Source of the DNA: CAZGRP01 sp964527995
Lineage (GTDB): Bacteria > Zhuqueibacterota > Zhuqueibacteria > Oceanimicrobiales > CAZGRP01
Assembly (NCBI GenBank): GCA_964527995.1
Contig: CAZGRP010000013.1
Span: 1-64,000 of the forward strand
Reading direction: 5' to 3'
Length of the DNA: 64,000 bases
This document shows positions 1-9,159 of the stretch, one piece after another. A program made the position numbers and the translations under genes. The notes under the pieces were generated by a model that worked only from the letters and a program-made list of their open reading frames with translations, was not told the DNA's origin and searched no databases. Each line of letters begins with the position of its first letter. Position 1 is the first letter of the stretch.

Positions 1-49
1 ACCACTAACCACTCACGATCCACAAAAGACCAGGAGCCTGAATAGACCC

Positions 50-1879
50 ATGGCGCGGATCTGCCGGCTGTTTTTGCTCGGGGGAATTCTGCTCTCTATG
101 GCTTCGCCAGGACATCCTCAGGGCCAGGCTGAGCCGTCCAGCCCGATCTACTTGCGGGTCAACCAGGTGGGGTACCTTCCCGACGACCCGAAGATCGCTA
201 TTGCTTTCGCCCGCACTCCCCTCGATGGTTTGAGGTTTGAGGTGGTGGATGCGGCTTCGGGAAGGCGGGTGTGGGGGCCGAGGAGTTTCGGGCAAAACGC
301 CGGTGCCTACGGCAACTTTGCCTATCACTATCGCCTCGATTTCAGCAACCTGCGCTCACCGGGGCGCTACCGGCTGCACGTCGTCGACTCTCGGGCGAAG
401 TCCTCGCCGTTTGGGATCGGGCCCGACGTCTACGATGGCTTGCCCGACACCCTGCTGCGCTACCTGCGGCAGCAGCGCTGCGGCTACAATCCGTTCCTCG
501 ACGAAGTCTGCCACAGGATGGACGGCCGCACGGCCTACGGGCCCATGCCCGACAGCACCTACATCGACGTCAGTGGCGGCTGGCACGATGCCGCCGACTA
601 CCTGAAGTATCTGCTGACATCGGGGAACTCTGTGGCTCGGCTCCTGTTTGCCTATAGGGAGAATCGCCATAAATTTATAGATGAATACGACGCCCTTGGG
701 CGCCGTGGCGCCAATGGCATCCCCGATGTCCTCGACGAGGCCAGGTGGGGCCTGGAGTGGATGCTCAAGATGCACCCGGCTCCGGACCAGCTTTTCCACC
801 AGGTCGCCGACGACCGCGATCACACCGGATGGGATCTGCCTTATCAGGATACTTCCGACTATGGCTGGGGCCCGGGAAGCTACCGGGTCGTCTACTATGC
901 CACGGGTCGCCCGCAGGGGATGGGCAAATACAAGAGCGCATCGACAGGGATCGCCAACCTGGCCGGGCGCTATGCCGCCGCCATGGCGATGGCCGCCCAG
1001 ATCTGGAAGAACGATCTCCACGATCCCATTTTCGCTGCCCGATTCCTGAAAGCCGGGGAAGAAGTCTACGCCATGGGCAAGAAGCAGCCGGGCTCCCAGG
1101 AGGGTACACCGTGCCGGCAGCCGTATCGCTACTACGAGAGCAGCTGGGCGGACGACATGGAGTGGGGAGCCGCGGAACTCTACCGGGTGACGCGTGCGCC
1201 GGGCTATCTGGCTGACGCCAAACGATTCGCCCGCATGATCCGGTCGACATCGTGGGCGGGGGCCGACACGGCGCGTCACTACGAGTACTACCCCTTTGTC
1301 AACCTGGGCCACTATGCTCTCTACCCACTGGTGGATAAGGCGTTTCAGGACACGCTCGCCGGCTACTACCGCGACGGCATCACCAAGGTCTGGGAAAAAG
1401 CTCGCGCAAATCCGTATGAGATCGGTATCCCCTTTATCTGGTGCTCCAACAACCTGGCGGCCGCTTTCGTGACTCAGTGCCTGCTTTACGAAAAAATGAC
1501 TGGGGATCGTCGCTATCACGAGCTGATGGTTGTGACGCGCGACTGGCTCCTCGGCCGCAACCCGTGGGGCGTGACGGCCTTCGTCGGCGTTCCGGCCCGT
1601 GGCGGCAATTCGCCCCAGCACCCGCACAGCGTCATCGCCGCTGAGACCGGCCGCCCCATTACCGGCGGCATGGTCGACGGCCCTGTCTATGCGTCGATCT
1701 TCAACAGCCTGAAAGGGATTCGGTTGTCGCAGCCCGATCGCTATGCTCCATTCCAGTCGCCGGTGGCGGTCTATCACGACGATCTTTGGGACTATTCGAC
1801 CAATGAGCCGACCCTGGACGGCACAGCCGAGGCGCTGGTGTTTCTGGCGTATTTCGCCGGTGAGCAGGTTCCAAAGTAG
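50..1879 (+). CDS. Secreted glycoside hydrolase family 9 (endoglucanase-like)
   Basis: Predicted to cleave beta-glucans outside the cytoplasm. 609 aa with a Sec signal peptide (about residues 1-25). Residues about 30-120 resemble the N-terminal Ig-like domain of GH9 enzymes (motif NQVGYLPDDPKIA); the rest is the (alpha/alpha)6 barrel. GH9 hallmarks are visible: GGWHDAADY with Asp180/Asp183 at the position of the catalytic-base DAGD motif, LLGRNPWG in the C-terminal third, and TNEPTLDG with Glu586 as likely proton donor. The length is normal for an Ig-GH9 protein with no carbohydrate-binding module. The ATG has AGGAG upstream at a long spacing (about 14 nt), so the start is reasonable but not certain. 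Substrate specificity cannot be read from sequence. Confidence 0.92.
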   Translation: MARICRLFLLGGILLSMASPGHPQGQAEPSSPIYLRVNQVGYLPDDPKIAIAFARTPLDGLRFEVVDAASGRRVWGPRSFGQNAGAYGNFAYHYRLDFSNLRSPGRYRLHVVDSRAKSSPFGIGPDVYDGLPDTLLRYLRQQRCGYNPFLDEVCHRMDGRTAYGPMPDSTYIDVSGGWHDAADYLKYLLTSGNSVARLLFAYRENRHKFIDEYDALGRRGANGIPDVLDEARWGLEWMLKMHPAPDQLFHQVADDRDHTGWDLPYQDTSDYGWGPGSYRVVYYATGRPQGMGKYKSASTGIANLAGRYAAAMAMAAQIWKNDLHDPIFAARFLKAGEEVYAMGKKQPGSQEGTPCRQPYRYYESSWADDMEWGAAELYRVTRAPGYLADAKRFARMIRSTSWAGADTARHYEYYPFVNLGHYALYPLVDKAFQDTLAGYYRDGITKVWEKARANPYEIGIPFIWCSNNLAAAFVTQCLLYEKMTGDRRYHELMVVTRDWLLGRNPWGVTAFVGVPARGGNSPQHPHSVIAAETGRPITGGMVDGPVYASIFNSLKGIRLSQPDRYAPFQSPVAVYHDDLWDYSTNEPTLDGTAEALVFLAYFAGEQVPK

Positions 1880-1944
1880 AGGATTCGCGTGCATCCGCTT
1901 TCATTAGGCAAAGGGGCGGGCGCCCGCGACCTTGGGAGGCAAAA

Positions 1945-3312
1945 ATGCAATCGGCAAGAGTCGCTGTAGCGGTACTGCTGCTGGCGGCGGTGGCCTACGG
2001 CCAGCAGAGAGAGGTTTCGCTGACCGTGTACAACGACAATCTGGCTCTGGTACGCGACGTGCGCCGGATCGAACTGAAGAAGGGGGTCAACGAGATCTCC
2101 TTCCGGGATGTTGCGGCCCAGATCGATCCGACGTCGGTGCATTTCCGGTCGCTCACGGCCCCGGAGGCTGTGTCGATCCTGGAGCAGAACTTCGAGTACG
2201 ACCTGGTGAGCTCGGGCAAGATTCTGAACAAGTACGTCGACCACCCGATTACGCTGAAGGGTAAAGAGGGGCAGGAGTTCTCAGGGACGCTGCTCAGCTC
2301 GACGGCCAAGGATGTCGTTCTGCGGGGCGCCGACGGCGGTGTGACCATCGTCAGCAGAGCGGCTGTGCAGACCATGCAATTCCCGCAGCTGCCAGAGGGA
2401 CTCATCACCCGGCCGACGCTGGTGTGGACCCTGCAAGCCGAGCGCGGCGGCCGGCATCGCACCGAGGTCAGCTATCTGACCTCGGGCATCAACTGGCATG
2501 CCGAGTACGTTGCCGTCACCAACGTAGACGATTCGCGACTCGACCTCAGCGGCTGGGTGTCGATCGACAACAAGTCGGGGGCAACGTACAAAGAGGCGCG
2601 ACTGAAGCTGGTGGCCGGCAGGCTCCATCGCGCCGTCAAGCCCCGGCCGCGGCAGCTCCGTAGAACCTACGCAACGGAACTTGCCAAAGCGCCGCCAGCC
2701 TTCGAGGAGAAGGCATTCTTCGAGTACCATCTCTACACGTTGCAGCGGCCGGCGACCGTTCGCAACAACGAGACGAAGCAACTTTCGCTTTTCGAACCCG
2801 CCGAGACCAAGGTCAAAAAGGTCTATGTGTACGAAGCCGCCAGAAACGAAAAGGCGGTCCGGGTCGATCTGGAATTCAAGAACAGCAAGGAAGCCGGGCT
2901 CGGCATGCCGCTGCCCGAGGGAAAGATCCGAGTCTACAAGCAGGACAGCGACAAGTCGTTGATCTTCGTGGGCGAGGACCGGATCGGCCACACCCCGAAG
3001 GACGAGGAAGTGCGTGTCACTGTCGGCTACGCCTTCGACATCTCTGTCGAGCGCAAGCAGACCGGGCAGCGCAAGTTGGGAGAGCGGTCGCGAGAGGAGA
3101 CCTGGCAGATCCGGCTGCGGAACCACAAGAAAGAGCGAGTCACGGTCAAGGTGCTTGAGCGCCTGCGATTTTATGGCCCGGCGAGTGAGTGGGAGATCCG
3201 CAAGAGCAGCCATCCCTATGTCAAGAAAGACGTGCGGACCATCGAATTCGACGTGCCGGTGGAGACGGATGGAGAAACCTTGATCGAGTATACGGTGTTT
3301 TTTCGCTGGTAA
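1945..3312 (+). CDS. DUF4139 domain-containing exported protein
   Basis: 455 aa with a signal peptide ending near AYGQ (residue 19-20). The N-terminal block VYNDNLALVRDVR and the later block with SYLTSGINWHAEYVAV match the DUF4139 / mucoidy-inhibitor-like family, whose biochemical role is unknown. The rest is beta-rich and has no recognisable catalytic motif. A strong GGGAGG ribosome site lies 6-7 nt before the ATG. It lies 65 bp after the GH9 gene and may share its transcript. No specific function is claimed. Confidence 0.85.
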   Translation: MQSARVAVAVLLLAAVAYGQQREVSLTVYNDNLALVRDVRRIELKKGVNEISFRDVAAQIDPTSVHFRSLTAPEAVSILEQNFEYDLVSSGKILNKYVDHPITLKGKEGQEFSGTLLSSTAKDVVLRGADGGVTIVSRAAVQTMQFPQLPEGLITRPTLVWTLQAERGGRHRTEVSYLTSGINWHAEYVAVTNVDDSRLDLSGWVSIDNKSGATYKEARLKLVAGRLHRAVKPRPRQLRRTYATELAKAPPAFEEKAFFEYHLYTLQRPATVRNNETKQLSLFEPAETKVKKVYVYEAARNEKAVRVDLEFKNSKEAGLGMPLPEGKIRVYKQDSDKSLIFVGEDRIGHTPKDEEVRVTVGYAFDISVERKQTGQRKLGERSREETWQIRLRNHKKERVTVKVLERLRFYGPASEWEIRKSSHPYVKKDVRTIEFDVPVETDGETLIEYTVFFRW

Positions 3313-3316
3313 GACT

Positions 3317-3708
3317 GTGCGATCGGGTCCACAAAGTGACCCGCGGCGAGGAGACCAGCGGCCGCGATGTGGCGGAGGCGGCTTCCAGTTTTTCTCGGGC
3401 CCCTTCACCCCCGCGCCGGGCGATTCCCAGTGGGTGATGATCGCCCTGCCGGTGGCCCGGGATCAGACGAGTCGGCTTGCAGTGGCCCNNNNNNNNNNNN
3501 NNNNNNNNNNNNNNNNNNNNNNNNNNNNNNNNNNNNNNNNNNNNNNNNNNNNNNNNNNNNNNNNNNNNNNNNNNNNNNNNNNNNNNNNTGGGACGGCAGA
3601 GATGATGCCGGCCGCCTGCTGCCAAGCGGGATCGACTTCATCGAGCTGCGGGTGCGTGGCGCACAGCAGGAGCAGGCTTTCCGCCGCCGGGTTGTGCACC
3701 TGCGGTGA
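3317..3708 (+). pseudogene. Remnant of a secreted protein with FlgD-like/T9SS-type C-terminus, split by gap
   Basis: Left of the N run (to 3488) one frame reads FFSGPFTPAPGDSQWVMIAL, a motif common inside long secreted proteins of KSB1/Calditrichota-type genomes. Right of the gap (3589-3708) a different frame reads WDGRDDAGRLLPSG and ends in a basic VVHLR-stop, the usual end of a FlgD-like C-terminal domain. The two pieces therefore look like interior and C-terminus of one protein whose middle is missing from the assembly. The 5' part is also missing: the open frame begins at a GTG four bases after the DUF4139 stop, with no ribosome site. It may be a true truncation or a scaffolding artefact. 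Confidence 0.6.
3489..3588. other. Assembly gap (100 N)
   Basis: Exactly 100 undetermined bases, the usual placeholder for a scaffold gap of unknown size. The coding frames on its two sides do not match, so the true distance is not 100 bp. Confidence 0.99.
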
Positions 3709-3899
3709 GGCAAAGGGCGGTCCTGTTGAGGTGAGGGATGGGCTGCCGTGAAGTCGAACAAGGATTCTGAATCTGGGGTAGGGCCGGAGCCGCAGGGGAT
3801 GGGAGATGCTGGCGAGCGGAGACGTCTACCTGGGTTCGCCACCGGACTACGAAGAAGACTGACGGAAGGGAAATAACCTCAAGGGAGGATAAACATCCA

Positions 3900-4895
3900 A
3901 TGGATCATCAACTCTCGCCAGAGCCGATACGGGAAATCGCGATCGCATTTCAGCGGAGTCGGGTGCTGTTGACCGCCTACGAGTTGGGGGTCTTTACGGC
4001 ACTGGGCGAAGAGGCGCGGTCTGCGGAGGAGGTCGCCGCAACGATCGAGGCCGACGTTCGGGCCACCGACCGGCTCATGAACGCACTCTGCGCCATGGGG
4101 CTGCTGCGCAAGACCGACAGGAGGTTCTCGAATACACCGCTGACTTCCAGGTTTCTGGTCGAAGGAAAGCCCGAGTACCTGAACGGTCTCAGTCATACGG
4201 CCCAGCTCTGGGAGCTGTGGAGCACGCTCACCGCGGCGGTGCGACGGGGAGGATCGGTCGTGGCCCAGCCGTTTGAGGAGCGCGATGAGGCCTGGTTCCG
4301 GAGCTTCATTGCGGCCATGCACGAACGCGCTGTCGGGCTGGCGCCGACTGTGGTTTCTCTCCTCGACCTTTCGGGCGTCTCTCGCGTTCTTGATGTAGGC
4401 GGCGGCTCCGGCGCCTATGCCATGGCGTTCGTTCGTGCCCGGGACGGGATCCGAGCTGTGGTTTTCGACTTGCCGAAGGTGGTGCCGCTGACCCGGGAGT
4501 ACGTCGAACGCGAGGGTTTGTCAGACAGGGTGGAGATTGCTGCCGGCGATTACCATGTCGATGAGCTGGGGAGTGGATTCGATCTGGTTTTCCTTTCGGC
4601 CATTCTGCATAGCAATTCCGTGCCTCAATGCCGTGCTTTGCTGCGGAAATGCGCCGGCGCCCTGAACCCTGGCGGCCAGGTTGTGGTGCAGGAGTTTCTC
4701 ATGGACGAAGACCGCACCAGCCCAGCTTTTGGTGCGCTCTTCGCGCTCAACATGCTCGTGGCGACACCGGAGGGCGACACCTACACGGAATCAGAAATCC
4801 GTGCCTGGATGATGGAGGCAGGCCTGAGCGAGATTACGCGAAAGGATACGGGGTTCGGAACCAGCCTGGTGCAAGGGCGAAAGCGGAGGGAGTGA
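3900..4895 (+). CDS. SAM-dependent O-methyltransferase-type protein
   Basis: 331 aa, cytoplasmic. Residues 1-100 form a winged-helix dimerisation domain (LLTAYELGVFTAL, then a short helix-turn-helix ending CAMGLLRK) as in plant-type O-methyltransferases and BchU-like enzymes. The catalytic half carries the SAM-binding glycine loop LDVGGGSGAY near residue 165, followed by VVFDLPKVVP and the late block ALNPGGQVVVQEF. These features fit the methyltransferase family 2 fold. The substrate is unknown, and no biosynthetic neighbours point to one. The ATG is preceded by GGGAGGA. It is flanked by a broken gene and a long weakly coding region, so it is probably monocistronic. Confidence 0.85.
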   Translation: MDHQLSPEPIREIAIAFQRSRVLLTAYELGVFTALGEEARSAEEVAATIEADVRATDRLMNALCAMGLLRKTDRRFSNTPLTSRFLVEGKPEYLNGLSHTAQLWELWSTLTAAVRRGGSVVAQPFEERDEAWFRSFIAAMHERAVGLAPTVVSLLDLSGVSRVLDVGGGSGAYAMAFVRARDGIRAVVFDLPKVVPLTREYVEREGLSDRVEIAAGDYHVDELGSGFDLVFLSAILHSNSVPQCRALLRKCAGALNPGGQVVVQEFLMDEDRTSPAFGALFALNMLVATPEGDTYTESEIRAWMMEAGLSEITRKDTGFGTSLVQGRKRRE

Positions 4896-4933
4896 GGTGA
4901 CGGGGTTGCTTCCTCGGCATCGTTTTCTTTTGG

Positions 4934-4947
4934 TCACAACGTTGTGA
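4934..4947. promoter_or_regulatory. Perfect 14-bp palindrome, possible operator
   Basis: TCACAACGTTGTGA reads the same on both strands. It lies 38 bp after the methyltransferase stop and upstream of the doubtful small ORF at 5012. Its size and symmetry suit a dimeric regulator, but the binding protein is unknown. Confidence 0.35.
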
Positions 4948-5011
4948 GGCAACGACATGAACTGCCACCGTGCGGTTGTCTTCTAACGAGTTAATTGGAA
5001 GCTGCGTGCTT

Positions 5012-5245
5012 GTGAAGAAAATCGTCAAGAGCACGATAAGTTTCTACAGGTTGCTCCTGGAGCACAGTCTCAGGCCCTATGAACCCAGCCCGCAACATGT
5101 GCTCAAAAGGATGCTGCTGCCCCTGTGCCGGAATTTCAGCATCCTGCCTGAACGAGGCACGAAAAATGACTGCTGGGAGTTGATACAGGGCTTTGCTGAC
5201 GAGTGTGAGGCCCTGCGGCGAGCAGCAGAACAAGGTCAGAGGTAG
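5012..5245 (+). CDS. Possible small hypothetical protein
   Basis: 77 aa from a GTG start. It is basic at the N-terminus (VKKIVKSTISFYRLL) and ends in a helix-prone tail (CEALRRAAEQ). Third-position GC is high, like neighbouring genes, which favours coding, but the ribosome site is weak (GGAAG about 10 nt upstream) and no family is recognised. The same frame stays open back to 4970. The whole 4896-5521 stretch otherwise holds only the palindrome at 4934 and the promoter at 5423. Confidence 0.3.
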   Translation: MKKIVKSTISFYRLLLEHSLRPYEPSPQHVLKRMLLPLCRNFSILPERGTKNDCWELIQGFADECEALRRAAEQGQR

Positions 5246-5422
5246 ACCTCCGAACCGTCGTCGCTGTTTCCCCGACTGCGGCTCTCTGCCCTGCCCCGAG
5301 GCCACTGGTCCCGCTGGCCCAACTTCTCAAGAGAATCACCCTTCCCGCGAAACTTTCCTCCACCACCCTGATTGAAGCGGGGTGTGTCGGCGAGATCTCG
5401 CCCCAGCCACCTCTTTTCCCAC

Positions 5423-5451
5423 TTGACGCCGGTCGAATCTTTTGTTATCTT
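5423..5451 (+). promoter_or_regulatory. Sigma-70-type promoter for the lipoprotein gene at 5522
   Basis: TTGACG (5423-5428) and TATCTT (5446-5451) are separated by 17 bp. Transcription would start near 5458, leaving a leader of about 60 nt before the ATG at 5522. Confidence 0.45.
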
Positions 5452-5521
5452 GGCCGCGGCCGCAGGTCGGAGCGGCCGGAACGTCATCAAGAAGCGATGC
5501 ACGGGAACAATGGAGGTGGAC

Positions 5522-6610
5522 ATGCAAGCAAGGATCCGAAACGCCTGCCTGGTGGCGGCCGCTCTGGCGCTGGCAGCCGCCACCACGGGTTGCAGCCGGC
5601 AAGCGAACAGAGGGCGCAACCCTGAGATCGCCAAACACTGGCTGCCGGCAGCTCCTCTTTTCGATCCCCAGAAAGGCACCACGGTGATCGAGCCGCCGGC
5701 CCGTCAGGCACGCACCTGGGCGGGTGCGCCGAGCGCCATCTTCGATGACCAGACCGGTAAGTTCTACCTGTACTACCGATTACGCTGGCCGCGTGGCAGC
5801 GGCGAGCTCGACCGCGGCGGTGAGTGCAGGATTGCCCAGAGTGAGGACGGAATCCATTTCACCGACATCTGGAGCGCAAAAAAGACAGAATTCCCCACCC
5901 TCTCCCTCGAGCGCGGAGCACTCGTCAAGACACCGGAGGGTCTGTGGCGGCTCTACATTGGCCTAGTCGACACAGCGGACAATCGCTGGCGCATCGACAT
6001 GATGGAGGCGAGCGCCCCGAATCGCTTCGATCCCAAGACCCGCAAGCGTATTCTGTCGGCCGACGACGTCGGCGGCGAGGCGGCCAAGGATCCCTACGTG
6101 TGGCTGATCGGCGGTACGACCTACATGTACATCTCCTACGGCACGAAGCCTCAAGCCCTGCCGAAAGGGGCCCGTGCCGGCCTCCACGCCCTCGGCGACG
6201 TCTTCGTCACCGGCAAGGTTAAATCCCATACCGGGCTGGCGGTGAGTCAGGATGGGGTGCATTTCCGCTGGCTGGGAGAGGTGCTTTCCTCAACCAGTGG
6301 TGCCTGGGACAACTACTGCACCCGGCTCACCTCGATCCTGCCGACGCCTCCCTTTTTCACAGCCTTCTATGACGGCTCGCGCTCGGTCAAGCAGAATTAT
6401 GAGGAGATCGCCGGGATGGCCATCACCTTTGATCTGCAGCATTTCCAGAAGCTGACTACAGAGGGTCCTATTCTGAGGTCGCCCGAGGGCAGTGGTTCAC
6501 TGCGCTACGTGGATGCGGTCGTGCACGACGGGAAAATCTTCTACTACTACGAGATGGCCCGCGCGGATGGCTCGCACGAGCTGCGCGTGAACGTGGTGCC
6601 CGGCACATAG
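5522..6610 (+). CDS. Lipoprotein with glycosidase-like five-bladed beta-propeller
   Basis: 362 aa. The ATG at 5522 is chosen because it follows GGAGG by the usual distance and starts directly with a lipoprotein signal (hydrophobic run, then ATTGC with Cys as the lipid-anchored residue), although the frame stays open to 5372. The mature part has recurring blade-like pieces with the signature SEDGIHF / SQDGVHFRW and FYLYYRLRWPRGSG, typical of the GH32/43/62-like propeller superfamily, in which many members are carbohydrate-active. No catalytic triad can be assigned by eye. The protein at 7793 has the same general architecture. Cell location: membrane-anchored, periplasmic or surface-exposed. 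Confidence 0.75.
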   Translation: MQARIRNACLVAAALALAAATTGCSRQANRGRNPEIAKHWLPAAPLFDPQKGTTVIEPPARQARTWAGAPSAIFDDQTGKFYLYYRLRWPRGSGELDRGGECRIAQSEDGIHFTDIWSAKKTEFPTLSLERGALVKTPEGLWRLYIGLVDTADNRWRIDMMEASAPNRFDPKTRKRILSADDVGGEAAKDPYVWLIGGTTYMYISYGTKPQALPKGARAGLHALGDVFVTGKVKSHTGLAVSQDGVHFRWLGEVLSSTSGAWDNYCTRLTSILPTPPFFTAFYDGSRSVKQNYEEIAGMAITFDLQHFQKLTTEGPILRSPEGSGSLRYVDAVVHDGKIFYYYEMARADGSHELRVNVVPGT

Positions 6611-6792
6611 CGGCCGGTGAGCGCTTCCCCTGGAGGAATGGAGCCGGGGTGTCTGACCTGAAAAGCACCATTCTGGGCAAACCGAGAGTGAGACCTTGCA
6701 ACAGGCTCCACGGCACCCCGCTCCGACCTGCCACAGCTCTGTTTCCACGAAAACCGTGCTCTGGTCCTGCTGCCGCAGCAGTTGCAGAGACC

Positions 6793-6821
6793 TTGCTTTT
6801 GTGCTCATCCTTTCGCATATT
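6793..6821 (+). promoter_or_regulatory. Sigma-70-type promoter before the cysteine-synthase-like gene
   Basis: TTGCTT (6793-6798), 17-bp spacer, CATATT (6816-6821). It lies 24 bp upstream of the chosen ATG at 6845. The match is moderate, so this is a candidate only. Confidence 0.33.
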
Positions 6822-6844
6822 TGAGAAAGCGCAGAGGATATAGA

Positions 6845-7771
6845 ATGAAGACGCACCGCTTTGCCAGTTACATCGAGCGTTACCCTGCATTGGCGCTAAT
6901 CGGGAACACGCCCCTGGTCGAGATCCGGCTTTTCAAAGATGAGCTTCCCGATGTTGAAATCTGGGCCAAGTGCGAGTGGAGGAACCCAGGCGGTTCCCTC
7001 AAGGACCGTCCGGTGATGTACATGCTGCTGGCTGCCCTGGAGAGCGGAGAGCTTCATCCTGGGAAGACGATTCTCGACTCCAGCTCTGGCAACGCCGGCA
7101 TCGCCTACGCCATGATCGGCAGCATCCTGGGCTACCCCGTGGACCTGGTGATTCCGGGCAATGCCAGCGAGGAGCGCAAGAAGAGGATCACGGCGCATGG
7201 TGCCCGACTCATCCAGACCGACCCGCTGAAGGGGTACGACGAGGCACTGAGGCACGTCCACCGTCTCTACCAGGAGAATAGCGACCTGTACTTCATGTCG
7301 GATCAATATCGGAATGCCAACAACTGGCGGGCGCACTATGAGACAACGGCGGTGGAAATTCTCGAGCAGGTGCCCGGACCCATCACTCATTTCGTGGCGG
7401 GAGTCGGAACCGGCGGCACGATCACCGGGGTCGGCCGACGCCTGAAGGAACACGATCCGAAGATCGAGGTGGCGGCTCTGGTACCGGAACGCTTTCCCGG
7501 CATCGAGGGTCTGAAGCCGCTCGGAAGTCCCGAGGACATTGTGCCCGAGATTCTCGACGAAAGCGTGGTGGATCTCAAAGTGGAGGTTCGCAGCGAGGAA
7601 GCTGTGGAGATCTGCCGCAGGCTTGCACGTCACGGCCTGTTCGTAGGTCCATCCTCCGGGGGATACCTCAAGGTCGCCTACGAAATCGGCAAAAAGATTC
7701 GCAAGGGGCGCATTGTCACCCTGCTGAACGACATCGGCGAGCGCTACTTGAGTACCGGCCTTTGGGGGTGA
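6845..7771 (+). CDS. PLP-dependent cysteine synthase family protein
   Basis: 308 aa, cytoplasmic, fold-type II PLP enzyme. NPGGSLKDRP contains the Schiff-base lysine (about Lys53), SSSGNAG (about residues 80-86) is the loop contacting the substrate carboxylate, and GVGTGGTITG (about 187) is the phosphate-binding glycine loop; GPSSGG near the C-terminus completes the cofactor site. Length and motifs fit CysK/CysM-type O-acetyl(or phospho)serine sulfhydrylases, which make cysteine from an activated serine and sulfide; a cystathionine beta-synthase catalytic core cannot be excluded. The start at 6845 is preferred over the longer frame because conserved sequence begins there. The lipoprotein gene follows after 21 bp. 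Confidence 0.88.
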   Translation: MKTHRFASYIERYPALALIGNTPLVEIRLFKDELPDVEIWAKCEWRNPGGSLKDRPVMYMLLAALESGELHPGKTILDSSSGNAGIAYAMIGSILGYPVDLVIPGNASEERKKRITAHGARLIQTDPLKGYDEALRHVHRLYQENSDLYFMSDQYRNANNWRAHYETTAVEILEQVPGPITHFVAGVGTGGTITGVGRRLKEHDPKIEVAALVPERFPGIEGLKPLGSPEDIVPEILDESVVDLKVEVRSEEAVEICRRLARHGLFVGPSSGGYLKVAYEIGKKIRKGRIVTLLNDIGERYLSTGLWG

Positions 7772-7792
7772 AGAACGAAGTCAGAGTGATTC

Positions 7793-8791
7793 ATGCCCGT
7801 CGCCATGAACAAGCCAGGACCTGCATCTCAGAAGCAGCTTTTCCTCCGCCTGCTCAGTCTCTTGCTCCTCGGCATGCTCGCCGCCTGCACGAGTACAGAG
7901 ACGTTCCCACCACCGGCGTTTGACCCTTTCGTCTTCCGCAAACTGGCCGTAGTTCTCGACCGTGGAGCCATGGGTTCGTGGGATGCAGCCGGTGTCAGCT
8001 CACCAACTGTTCTGTATGATCAGCTCAATTTCAAATTTCACATGTGGTACAGTGGATTAGACAGCACCCGCTGGCGCATCGGCTACGCCTACTCGGGCGA
8101 TGGGCTCACGTGGTTTCGCCACGGAACTCCGGTGCTGGAGCCGGGCGAGGCCGGGTCGTGGGACAGTGAATCCGTGCTGGCCCCATGCGTCATCCAGGAT
8201 GGCGACACGTTGCGCATGTGGTACACCGGCCAGGGACCTTCGGGCAGGCACATCGGCTACGCTTACTCATTGGACGGCCTGCACTGGGTGAAGAGTCGCA
8301 GCAACCCCATCCTGGCGTCTGAGGGCAGCGCGCAGGAACCGGCGGTGTTGAAGAAAGAAAACGGCGAGTGGTTCATGTTGTTCGAAGCGCTTGGCCCCAA
8401 GAGCGAGATCCGTGCTGCTCGGTCCAGCGATGGAGTGCACTGGACTCTGGCCCGCCGGACGGCGGTGCTGTCCGGCTCCGAAGGCTGGGACGGCGGCGGA
8501 GTGGGTGCGCCGACCTTCATTTCCATCACCAATGGCTTGCTGCTGTATTACTCCGGTCGCGGTGCAGATGGCACATGGCAGATCGGTGAGGCCCTTTCAA
8601 ACGACGGACTGAGCTGGGTCCGGGGGACGAGCGAGCCGGCGCTGCCGGTGGGGGCGCCGGTGGCATGGGACGGCGGTAGCGTCACGTCCGCCTCAGTGCT
8701 TCGGTCGCCGGATGATACCGCGGTTTTGCTTTTCTACAGCGGTATCGACGGCGGTTGGTGGCGCATCGGTCTGGCTCGCAAACGGTTGTGA
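7793..8791 (+). CDS. Lipoprotein with glycosidase-like beta-propeller repeats
   Basis: 332 aa. The N-terminus has a long hydrophobic stretch ending LAAC, a lipobox. The mature part contains about five propeller-like units with recurring FHMWYSGLD, RIGYAYSGDGLTW, IGYAYSLDGLHW, ARSSDGVHW and LFYSGIDGGWWRIG, as in GH43/GH32-like folds and related non-catalytic propellers. It has the same general design as the lipoprotein at 5522 but very different sequence. It follows the cysteine-synthase-like gene by 21 bp, so the two are probably co-transcribed, an odd metabolic pairing. A second ATG at 7805 is an alternative start. Confidence 0.75.
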   Translation: MPVAMNKPGPASQKQLFLRLLSLLLLGMLAACTSTETFPPPAFDPFVFRKLAVVLDRGAMGSWDAAGVSSPTVLYDQLNFKFHMWYSGLDSTRWRIGYAYSGDGLTWFRHGTPVLEPGEAGSWDSESVLAPCVIQDGDTLRMWYTGQGPSGRHIGYAYSLDGLHWVKSRSNPILASEGSAQEPAVLKKENGEWFMLFEALGPKSEIRAARSSDGVHWTLARRTAVLSGSEGWDGGGVGAPTFISITNGLLLYYSGRGADGTWQIGEALSNDGLSWVRGTSEPALPVGAPVAWDGGSVTSASVLRSPDDTAVLLFYSGIDGGWWRIGLARKRL

Positions 8792-9159
8792 TAGCTGGCG
8801 GCAAGACAGTCTGCCGCAGTCTGTTGCAAACATGCGAATTCTTGGTCTCGTTTTTCTCATGGATCGGATTCCATGTGGTCCGCGTTCTTAATATTAGGAA
8901 ATTATCCCGGGCTCCGGTGGGTTTGCGGGCTCCGGAGGCATGGAGTAAGGTTTTGATATTGTGCCGCTTAGTTGGGTCTCATCAGGTTTCGCATTTTTGG
9001 CACGCGATTTGATGAATACGGACCACCAGGAGGGACTGTGCAGCCCGTGGTTTTGAGCTTCTTGCGAATGGCGATCCACATCCCCACCCGCACCGGTGAA
9101 GCCAGGAGTCGTTGCCCGTGTCGGCCACAACCGATCAGGTACAAAGAGGGACCAGGGAC
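8792..9159. other. Intergenic region without a supported gene
   Basis: About 370 bp. It holds a short hairpin just after the lipoprotein stop (GCGGCA at 8798 with TGCCGC at 8812; no T tract) and a direct repeat of GGGCTCCGG. No convincing promoter or reading frame was found. Confidence 0.5.

Noticed and set aside
3748..3876. 42-codon GTG frame ahead of the methyltransferase
   Set aside because: Charged low-complexity peptide, no ribosome site, no family; too weak to call.
4931..4945. TGGTCACAACGTTGT as a sigma-54 promoter
   Set aside because: The -24 element departs from consensus and -12 lacks GC; the palindrome explains the sequence better.
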